From contig NZ_BNEM01000001.1 in NCBI RefSeq assembly GCF_018327705.1, positions 310,001 to 374,000 of the forward strand: a DNA stretch of 64,000 nucleotides, in the 5' to 3' direction. This DNA comes from Catellatospora sp. TT07R-123 (GTDB taxonomy: Bacteria > Actinomycetota > Actinomycetes > Mycobacteriales > Micromonosporaceae). The notes under the pieces are model-generated. The model saw nothing but the letters and a program-made list of their open reading frames with translations. It did not search any database and was not told the DNA's origin. Each line of letters opens with the position of its first letter. The stretch's first letter is position 1. Shown here in pieces: positions 58,106 to 64,000 of this stretch. Position numbers and translations under genes: made by a program.

Positions 58106-58537
58106 TTACGCGGCGAGGCGCCGGGGCAGCGGGGCCAGGGAGAAGTTGGCCCAGACGTAGGCGTCCATCTGGTGCTGGTCGCCGCTGAGATTGATCACCC
58201 GGTCCACCTTGCCCTCGGCGTTGAAGTGCCAGACCAGGGCCCAGATGGTATCGACTCCGCCGGTGCCCTTGGTGCTCCAGCCGCGGTGGATGTCGACCAC
58301 GTACTCGTCGTTGGATCCGAAGAAGATCGGCTCGGCCTGGAATCCGGCCTTGCCCAGCTCGTCGAAGAAGGCACGCACCTCCGCGATGCCGTGCTTGGTG
58401 CCCGCCAGGGGGTGGTGGCCCGGGATCGTCCAGGCGATGTCGGCGGCCAGCGCACCGGCCATGCCCTCGACGTCGCCCGCCGCGTACGCGCCGAAGAACT
58501 GCTCGATGGTGCTGACCTTCGGGTCCTTGTCGCTCAT
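58106..58537 (-). CDS. SnoaL/NTF2-like protein
   Basis: The 143-residue protein is a single NTF2-fold domain: VSTIEQFFGAYAAGDVEGMA, DIAWTIPGHHPLAGTKHG and VVDIHRGWSTKGTGG. Such proteins are small isomerases, hydrolases or ligand binders; the pocket residues are not diagnostic. It is divergent from an XRE-TPR regulator with only 66 bp between starts, so the regulator may control it. Confidence 0.88.
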   Translation of the reverse strand: MSDKDPKVSTIEQFFGAYAAGDVEGMAGALAADIAWTIPGHHPLAGTKHGIAEVRAFFDELGKAGFQAEPIFFGSNDEYVVDIHRGWSTKGTGGVDTIWALVWHFNAEGKVDRVINLSGDQHQMDAYVWANFSLAPLPRRLAA

Positions 58538-58603
58538 GATCGTGACAGTAAACTCCCCTGTGAAGATTGTAAAGTCAGCAGTTCACAGCCTAGGATCGCT
58601 GCC

Positions 58604-59950
58604 ATGCCCACCGACGATGCGTACGCGGAGACCGGCCGCCGCATCCGTTCGCTGCGCATCGCCCAGCTGCGCAAGCAGGCCGACCTGATCGTGCCCGGCC
58701 TGCTCTCGGCCAGCTACCTCTCGCTCATCGAGTCCGGGCAGCGGCAGCCGTCGCCCGCCGTCCTCGCGCACCTGGCCCGGATGCTGGGCACCACGCCGGA
58801 GTTCCTCGCGACCGGCACCAGCCCGCCCGTCCCGCCCGAGCAGGCCGACGCCGAACGGCGGGTGGCGTTCGGCGAGCTCGCCCTGCACCACGGCGACCAC
58901 GCCGAGGCGCTGGCCGAGTTCACGGCGCTGGCGGGCACGGCCGTCGCCGAGCGGGCCGCCCTCGGCCGGGCCCGCGCGCTGGAGTTCCTGGACCAGCCCG
59001 CGGTGGCGCTGGCGGAGTTCGAGCGGCTGCGTGCGGCCGCCGAGCCCGGCGGACTCGCCTGGGCCGAACGCACCGTCGACGTCATGCGCTGCGCCCAGCT
59101 GCTCGGCGACGTCGGATACGCCGTCCAGCTCGGCGAGGCGGCGATGGAACTGCTGACGTCGCTGGGCGCCGACTGGACCGACACGTCGATCCGGCTCGGC
59201 GTGACCCTGGCCGGCGCCCACCGCACGCAGCGCAATCTGCATCGCGCCGCGACCCTGCTGGAACGGCTCGCCGCCGCCGCAGACCAGCTCGGCAGCCCGC
59301 TGGCACGCGGATCGACATACTGGAACGCCGCCGTGGTCGCCCACACCCGGGGCCGCAGCGAGCACGCCCGCGAACTCGCCGAGCGGGCGCTGGCCCTGCT
59401 CGGCGAGACCGAGAACGTCCGCAACGTGGCCCAGCTGCGGCAGGCGCTGGCATACCTGCTGGTGCACGACGAACCCGCCCAGCCCGAGCGGGCCGTCGAG
59501 CTGCTGCGCCGGGCCCGGACCAGCCTGCTCGAACTGGGCAGCGGGGTGGACGTGGCGAACGGTGACGCCATGCTGGCCCTGGCGCTGCTCAAGTCCGGCG
59601 ATCCCGTCGGCGCGCTGGAGCCGGCCTGGGCCGCCTACCGGGCGGTGCCCGACCCCACCGACGTCGTCGGCTTCTCCGTGCTGCTGACCCTCGCCGAGGT
59701 GGAGCTCGCCACCGGCGACCGGGAGTCGGCCGACGTCCACCTCGCCCGCGCCGAACGGTCCCTGGCCGAGCAGCCTGACCCGCCGTGGGCAGCCGAGATG
59801 TGGGCCAGGGCGGGTGCGCTGCTGGAGGAGCTGGGGCTCACCGACCGCGCGCTGCGCGCCTACCGCCGGGGGCTGACCGCCGGCGGGCACCGCGTCGACC
59901 TGACTCGTCAGACCCCTGACCTACTCTCCCGCCATGGGCATGTTGACTGA
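58604..59950 (+). CDS. XRE-family regulator with TPR domain
   Basis: The 448-residue protein has an N-terminal helix-turn-helix (RKQADLIVPGLLSASYLSLIE, about residues 23-43) followed by about ten TPR-like helix pairs (GDHAEALAEFTALAG, GRSEHARELAERALALLG, PERAVELLRRARTSLLELG). Such regulators often sense peptides or partner proteins through the TPR. The start is the first ATG of the HTH domain; the frame is open upstream but shadows the SnoaL gene. The adjacent divergent gene is its likely target. Confidence 0.88.
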   Translation: MPTDDAYAETGRRIRSLRIAQLRKQADLIVPGLLSASYLSLIESGQRQPSPAVLAHLARMLGTTPEFLATGTSPPVPPEQADAERRVAFGELALHHGDHAEALAEFTALAGTAVAERAALGRARALEFLDQPAVALAEFERLRAAAEPGGLAWAERTVDVMRCAQLLGDVGYAVQLGEAAMELLTSLGADWTDTSIRLGVTLAGAHRTQRNLHRAATLLERLAAAADQLGSPLARGSTYWNAAVVAHTRGRSEHARELAERALALLGETENVRNVAQLRQALAYLLVHDEPAQPERAVELLRRARTSLLELGSGVDVANGDAMLALALLKSGDPVGALEPAWAAYRAVPDPTDVVGFSVLLTLAEVELATGDRESADVHLARAERSLAEQPDPPWAAEMWARAGALLEELGLTDRALRAYRRGLTAGGHRVDLTRQTPDLLSRHGHVD

Positions 59951-60392
59951 CTACTTCGTGGCCGACCGTGAGCTGGCCATGACCTTCGCCGAGGCGGGAC
60001 CCGTGGGCGGCGGTGTGCCGACGCTGGAGATGAAGTGGGTCGAGCCCGCGGTGCTCGGCAGCATCCTGTGGGCGATCGTCGAGGACGCGCCCGTCCCCGA
60101 CGGCGAGGGGCTGCCCTTCGATCTCGGCCGGTTCGACGCGGCCGGGCCGCTGCTGTCGCTGTCGGAGGAGCAGACCTCGGGGTTGATACAGATCGCGGAC
60201 GGGTTCGTCGAGGCGCTCGCCGCGCTGCCGGACGACCGGGTCCCGGCGGTGGCCGCCCGGTGGGCCACCGCGGAGGAGTGGGTCGGCCCGTGGAAGGACG
60301 GCGAGCTGGACAGCACCGTGCTGGGTCTGCGCGACCTGGCCCGCGAGGTCCGCGCGCCGGACCAGCACATGTACGTCTGGTGGTCGCTGTAG
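59934..60392 (+). CDS. Conserved hypothetical protein
   Basis: The 152-residue soluble, acidic protein begins MGMLTDYFVADRELAMTFAE and overlaps the end of the regulator by 17 bases, so the two are translationally coupled. It contains LEMKWVEPAVLGSILWAIVED and TAEEWVGPWKDGELDS and is rich in Trp. Related proteins occur in actinobacteria, but I do not know a function. No metal-binding or catalytic motif stands out. Confidence 0.75.
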   Translation: MGMLTDYFVADRELAMTFAEAGPVGGGVPTLEMKWVEPAVLGSILWAIVEDAPVPDGEGLPFDLGRFDAAGPLLSLSEEQTSGLIQIADGFVEALAALPDDRVPAVAARWATAEEWVGPWKDGELDSTVLGLRDLAREVRAPDQHMYVWWSL

Positions 60393-60490
60393 TCCGCCGA
60401 CGTCCGGCCGTACGGCGGGCTCTCGCTCCGCCCGTGCCCGTCCGGCCCGTGTTCGCGACTGGTCGCGCTTGACAGACCACCGGGTCCGGC

Positions 60491-61420
60491 GTGGACGATG
60501 CGGTCGTGCGATTTCTGGTGGTCGGTGGCAGCGGTCTGATCGGTGCCCATGTCGTGGACGTGTTGCGCGAGCGGGGTCACGAGGTGACGGCGACGGCGCG
60601 TTCCGCCCGAGCGGGCGTCGACCACGTGCTCGAGCTGGGGTCGGCCTCGGTGGAGGAGCTGCGGCCGCTGCTGTCGGGGCTGGACGGTGTGGTGTACGCC
60701 GCCCGCACCGACGAGCAGGCGCCGCTGCGCAAGCCGATCCATCCGGTGTTCCGGCAGGACATGGTCGACCCGGTGGTGCGCCTGTTCGCGGCGGCCCGGC
60801 AGGAGAACCTGTCCCGCGGTGTGATCATGGGTTCGTACTACACCTACTTCGACCGCCTGCACCCGCAGTGGCGCCTGCCCGAACGGCACACCTACATCCG
60901 GTGCCGGGTGGAGCAGGCCGCCGAGGGGCGGGCCGCGGCGGGTCCGCAGCTGCCGGTGGCGGTGATCGAGCTGCCGTTCGTGTTCGGCCGGGCCGGTGAC
61001 CGGCTGCCCAACTGGGCCGGTCCGCTGGACCGCTGGGCCAGGTCGCGCTCCCCGCTGGCCATGCCCGCGGGCGGCACCGCCGCGACCACGGCGCGTTCGG
61101 TGGCCGAGGTCGCCGCCGACGCCCTTGAGCAGGCCAGCGGAGCCGACCTCCCGGTCGCCGATGAGAACCTCACCTGGCAGGACATGATCGCGCGTATCGC
61201 CGGGGCGGTGGGCCGGCCCCGCCGGGTCGGCCGCCTGCCCGGCGGGGTCGTGCGCGCCGGGATGCGGGCCGGGGGCATGATGCAGGCTCTCGGCCGCAAG
61301 GAGTCGGGGATCAACCCCTCCCACTTCGCCGACCTGCTGCTCGCCGACCTCTTCATCGAGGCGCCGACCGGCCGGTCGCTCGATCCGGCGATCCGCGAGA
61401 CGTTCGGCCCGGCCGCATAG
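60491..61420 (+). CDS. NAD-dependent epimerase/reductase-like protein
   Basis: The 309-residue protein has an extended-SDR Rossmann motif (RFLVVGGSGLIGAHVVDVL, GxxGxxG near residue 12) and acts on a sugar nucleotide or small molecule. The usual catalytic Y-x-x-x-K is not apparent: the region SYYTYFDRLHPQWRLPERHT offers YIRCRVEQ, so it may be an atypical SDR or a binding protein. GTG 60491 starts the frame, with an in-frame GTG at 60506 as alternative. Confidence 0.75.
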   Translation: MDDAVVRFLVVGGSGLIGAHVVDVLRERGHEVTATARSARAGVDHVLELGSASVEELRPLLSGLDGVVYAARTDEQAPLRKPIHPVFRQDMVDPVVRLFAAARQENLSRGVIMGSYYTYFDRLHPQWRLPERHTYIRCRVEQAAEGRAAAGPQLPVAVIELPFVFGRAGDRLPNWAGPLDRWARSRSPLAMPAGGTAATTARSVAEVAADALEQASGADLPVADENLTWQDMIARIAGAVGRPRRVGRLPGGVVRAGMRAGGMMQALGRKESGINPSHFADLLLADLFIEAPTGRSLDPAIRETFGPAA

Positions 61421-61454
61421 CGCCCGATCCGGAACAGTCCGCGGACGACACCGG

Positions 61455-61730
61455 TCATGCGGTCGCGCGGGCGATCACCGCCCGCGCGACCGCACGCAGG
61501 CCCTGCTCGTCGGGCTGGAAACCCGCGGCCACATCGGGATGCAGCGCCGCGCCAGCCTCCTCGCGGAGCAGTCGCACCACCTCCTGCTCGGACTGCCCCG
61601 CATACTGCTCGGCCACCACTTGCGCCGCCCGGTCCAGCGCCGAGGACAGCTGGTCCTCCAGCGGCTCCTGGAGCTTGCGCTCGACCGGGCCCAACTCGTC
61701 GCCGTCCAGCGACACGTGTACGTCTGCCAT
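61455..61730 (-). CDS. Small conserved acidic protein of unknown function
   Basis: The 91-residue protein is a helical, acidic product (LGPVERKLQEPLEDQLSSAL, AEQYAGQSEQEVVRLLREEA). It is predicted soluble and without Cys. The start at 61730 follows GGAGGGCAGG; an ATG at 61745 lacks this spacing. I do not recognise the family. Confidence 0.65.
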   Translation of the reverse strand: MADVHVSLDGDELGPVERKLQEPLEDQLSSALDRAAQVVAEQYAGQSEQEVVRLLREEAGAALHPDVAAGFQPDEQGLRAVARAVIARATA

Positions 61731-61914
61731 GATCCTGCCCTCCATCTACCGGCATACCCCCGTTCCGGGCGGCTGAACCACAGGCTCGCCCTTGCCTGCC
61801 CGGCGGGTTCTCGTAGCTCAACGAACGAGTCCGGGTGATCGGCGCCCGCACCGCGCCGCGTCCGCGACCGTGCCGCCGCACGTACGCGAGCGCGCGTGCT
61901 CTAGGCTCCGGCGC

Positions 61915-63087
61915 GTGTTCGGCATCATCCGACCCTGCGCGCACAGCCTGTCCGAGCGGTTGCACGGCGAGTGGCTGGGCCATCTGTGCGGTCTGTGCCT
62001 GGCGTTGCGTGATGAGCACGGGCAGGCGGCCCGGATCGTCACGAACTACGACGGCCTGATCATCTCGGTGCTCACCCAGGCCCAGCTCGGCACGGCGCAG
62101 CGGCGGACAGCCGGGCCGTGCCCGCTGCGCGGCATGCGTACCGCCACCGTGGCCGACGGCGCGGGCGCCCGGCTGGCCGCCGCGGTGTCGCTGGTGCTGG
62201 CCTCGGCGAAACTGTCCGACCACGCCGCCGACGGCGACGGCCTCTACGCCCGCCGGCCCGTGGCGGCCGGGGCCCGGGTGGTGGCCCGGCGGTGGGCCGC
62301 GCGCGCCCACCGCAGCGGCCTGGACCTGGGCCTGGACACCTCGGTGCTGCTGGCCGTGATCGCCGGTCAGCGGGAGGTCGAGTCGGCCGTCGGGCTCGGC
62401 GGATCGCTGCTGACCGTGACCGAGCCGACCGAGATCGCGACCGCTGCGGCGTTCGCGCACACGGCGGTGCTGGCGGGGCGGCCGGGCAACGCCGAGCCGC
62501 TGGCGGAGGCGGGCCGCTTCTTCGGCCGGATCGCGCACCTGCTCGACGCGGTCGAGGACCTGGCCGCCGACCGGGCGGCCGGGGCGTGGAACCCGCTGGC
62601 GGCCACGGGCGCCTCGTACGCGCGGGCCGGGGTGCTGGCCCGGGACGCGGCGGCGGGGATCCGGCTGGCGCTGGACGAGGTCGTGTTCACCGACGCCAGG
62701 CTGGTGCACCGGCTGCTGGTGCACGAGGTGGACCACGCCATCGAGCGCACCTTCGCCCAGGCCGACCCCGACTACTACCCGCCGGTCGTCCAGCCCGGAC
62801 GAAAGCACGGCGCGCCGAAGCCACCGGGCGGCGGTTCGTGCTGGCGGCCGCAGGTGGAGGTACCGCCGCGTACGCGCGGGCCGCTGCTCGGGTGCGCGGT
62901 CGCGGCCTGGATGTGCTGCACCTGCCAGGTCTGCTGCCGCGATCCGTACCCGGGTCCGTGGAGCGGTCGGGCGCGCGAGGGCTGGTGCACCGGCTGCGAC
63001 TGCGGCAACGGCGACTGCGGTGACTGCTGCGACTGCCTCAGGTGCTGCAAGCACTGCGACGGCGACTGCTGCGGCTGTGACTGCTGA
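61915..63087 (+). CDS. DUF5685-family protein with extreme cysteine-rich tail
   Basis: The 390-residue protein starts at GTG 61915 (VFGIIRPCAHSLSERL). The helical DUF5685 body (residues 1-315) contains HGEWLGHLCGLCLALRDEHG and NYDGLIISVL, with early Cys residues that may bind metal. The C-terminal ~66 residues carry about 20 Cys, ending CKHCDGDCCGCDC, alternating with Asp, Gly and other polar residues. A metal-binding or metallothionein-like tail is a reasonable guess. A small membrane-protein gene follows 15 bp later. Confidence 0.82.
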   Translation: MFGIIRPCAHSLSERLHGEWLGHLCGLCLALRDEHGQAARIVTNYDGLIISVLTQAQLGTAQRRTAGPCPLRGMRTATVADGAGARLAAAVSLVLASAKLSDHAADGDGLYARRPVAAGARVVARRWAARAHRSGLDLGLDTSVLLAVIAGQREVESAVGLGGSLLTVTEPTEIATAAAFAHTAVLAGRPGNAEPLAEAGRFFGRIAHLLDAVEDLAADRAAGAWNPLAATGASYARAGVLARDAAAGIRLALDEVVFTDARLVHRLLVHEVDHAIERTFAQADPDYYPPVVQPGRKHGAPKPPGGGSCWRPQVEVPPRTRGPLLGCAVAAWMCCTCQVCCRDPYPGPWSGRAREGWCTGCDCGNGDCGDCCDCLRCCKHCDGDCCGCDC

Positions 63088-63102
63088 GTCGCGGGGGGTT
63101 CC

Positions 63103-63726
63103 ATGCGGATGACTTCGAACGGGTCCCGCCGGGTGGCGGGGTTCGCCGCCGCCGCGGCGGCCGCCGGCACGGCCGCGGTGATGTACGCGCTCGGCGTCCT
63201 GCCTGAGCCGTGGCTGCGGGGCTACATCAGCGAGGGCGGCGTCGAGGCGAGCCCGCGGCACTGGATCTACCGGACCGGCATCCTGACCCTGGCGGCTTCG
63301 CTGGTGCTGCTCGGGGCGGCGCTGCGGCGGCTGGTGCCGTTCGTGTGCGCGGCCCTGGTGGCGGCGGGCGGGTTCGGGGCGGTGTCGGCGGCGGTGTCCT
63401 GCACCCCGGGGTGCCCGCTGCCGCCGTACGAGTCGTCGACGCCGAAGGACCTGGTGCACGCCGGTGCGAGTGTGGCCGCCGTGGGGCTGGTCGTGGTCGC
63501 GATGGGCACGGTGGCGCTGATCGCGCTGCAACCGGCGCTGCGCCGTACCGCGCGGGTGTTCTGCGCCGTGTGCCTGCCGCTGATGCTGGCGCTGGTGGTC
63601 GGGCTGCTGGCGGTCGGCCGGGGGATGTTCACCAGCGTGCTGGAACGGGCGGCGCTGCTGCCCGCGGTGTGCTGGATCGCCGCCACCGGCCTGCTGGTGC
63701 TGCTGCGCCGCGAGCCGAGCCGGTAG
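63103..63726 (+). CDS. DUF998-like membrane protein
   Basis: The 207-residue protein has about six hydrophobic spans (starting GFAAAAAAAGTAAVMYALG and TGILTLAASLVLLGAALR), the external-loop motif SCTPGCPLPPYESSTPKDLVHAG, typical of DUF998 proteins, and LLVLLRREPSR at the end. The loop holds a conserved Cys pair and the HAG of the family. It follows the Cys-rich gene by 15 bp and may be in its operon. Function is unknown. Confidence 0.8.
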   Translation: MRMTSNGSRRVAGFAAAAAAAGTAAVMYALGVLPEPWLRGYISEGGVEASPRHWIYRTGILTLAASLVLLGAALRRLVPFVCAALVAAGGFGAVSAAVSCTPGCPLPPYESSTPKDLVHAGASVAAVGLVVVAMGTVALIALQPALRRTARVFCAVCLPLMLALVVGLLAVGRGMFTSVLERAALLPAVCWIAATGLLVLLRREPSR

Positions 63727-63865
63727 CGGGTCTCGTCCAGGCTGGACCGACCGGCGAGGTCAGGCTGCATCCGACAGCCGGACACCCGGGTCGAGGGCGG
63801 GATCGCCGGTGTCACACCACCCGTATACGGTCTGCCGCATCTTGTCCGGACGTGAAGGATGCAGC

Positions 63866-64000
63866 ATGGGTTACGGCGTCATGGCGTACGCGGTCGACAT
63901 CGACAATCTGGTGGCCCTGTGCGGCAGCGGTGACGATCGGATGCGGCGGGCGATCTGCGGCCGGTTCCGCAGCGACATCCAGCGGACCAACGACGAGCTG
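63866..64000 (+). CDS. DUF7691-like hypothetical protein, 5' fragment
   Basis: ATG 63866 follows GAAGGATG and opens a frame that runs off the right edge. The 45 visible codons read MGYGVMAYAVDIDNLVALCG then RMRRAICGRFRSDI, resembling short actinobacterial proteins of unknown function that begin MGYGVMAYAVD. The rest of the gene is outside the window. Confidence 0.55.
   Translation, partial: MGYGVMAYAVDIDNLVALCGSGDDRMRRAICGRFRSDIQRTNDEL

Noticed and set aside
1-64000. Mobile elements, CRISPR arrays, tRNA or rRNA genes
   Set aside because: No transposase or integrase domain, regularly spaced 24-40 bp repeats, cloverleaf or rRNA-like sequence was seen by eye. A tRNA search would be decisive.

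Overview
The window is 64 kb of very GC-rich DNA in which almost every gene uses G/C third positions. GTG starts are common and tightly packed operons with ATGA overlaps are frequent. An ECF sigma/zinc anti-sigma pair, SecA2, a leader peptide of the actinobacterial sulfur type and many secreted lectin-bearing hydrolases point to a filamentous actinobacterium. Micromonosporaceae is my best guess, but I cannot confirm it from this sequence alone. I see no rRNA or tRNA genes, IS elements, CRISPR arrays, integrases or phage genes, so the window reads as chromosomal with accessory metabolic islands.

Layout. 0-11 kb holds regulators and stress or housekeeping genes: a methyltransferase with an XRE-cupin regulator, an ankyrin protein, a divergent ECF sigma/anti-sigma pair next to a YcnI-type copper-binding protein, a secreted ricin-lectin protein, STAS and GyrI-like proteins and threonine synthase. 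10.6-35.9 kb is a large sulfur island. It contains a LysR regulator and cupin, a flavin-dependent LLM monooxygenase preceded by a 26-residue Cys-type attenuator peptide, a five-part oligopeptide-type ABC transporter, a flavoprotein monooxygenase fused to an alpha/beta-hydrolase domain, and a taurine-type ABC transporter. Converging on these is a second operon: GntR regulator, adenylylsulfate-reductase-like ferredoxin and flavoprotein, and a second sulfonate-type ABC transporter whose binding protein carries a NosL-like tail. metX, metY, a CoA-binding protein, an OsmC protein and a flavin oxidoreductase complete the island. The simplest reading is capture of organosulfur compounds, oxidative or reductive release of sulfur, and its entry into homocysteine/methionine. 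Short sequence elements shared by three promoter regions suggest common control.

36-47.7 kb contains an AlkD-like protein, a membrane-anchored protein, an operon of three secreted lectin-bearing wall or glycan hydrolases (GH16, NlpC/P60, lytic transglycosylase), a TetR/MFS efflux pair with twin operators, and a compact five-cistron operon. That operon encodes a 16-residue peptide, a DinB-VOC fusion, a 2-hydroxyacid-dehydrogenase homologue without its catalytic residues, a protein resembling heme-dependent tyrosine hydroxylases, and a class II aldolase. It is the other candidate for an undescribed system. A voltage-gated-type potassium channel follows.

47.8-64 kb carries a secreted GH27 alpha-galactosidase with two NPCBM domains, a cytochrome P450, a LOG-type protein, SecA2, a giant secreted LamG protein, a SnoaL-like protein divergent from an XRE-TPR regulator, an NAD-dependent epimerase, a DUF5685 protein with an extreme cysteine-rich tail, a DUF998-type membrane protein and a truncated gene at the right edge. 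Several gene ends are marked by long perfect hairpins.
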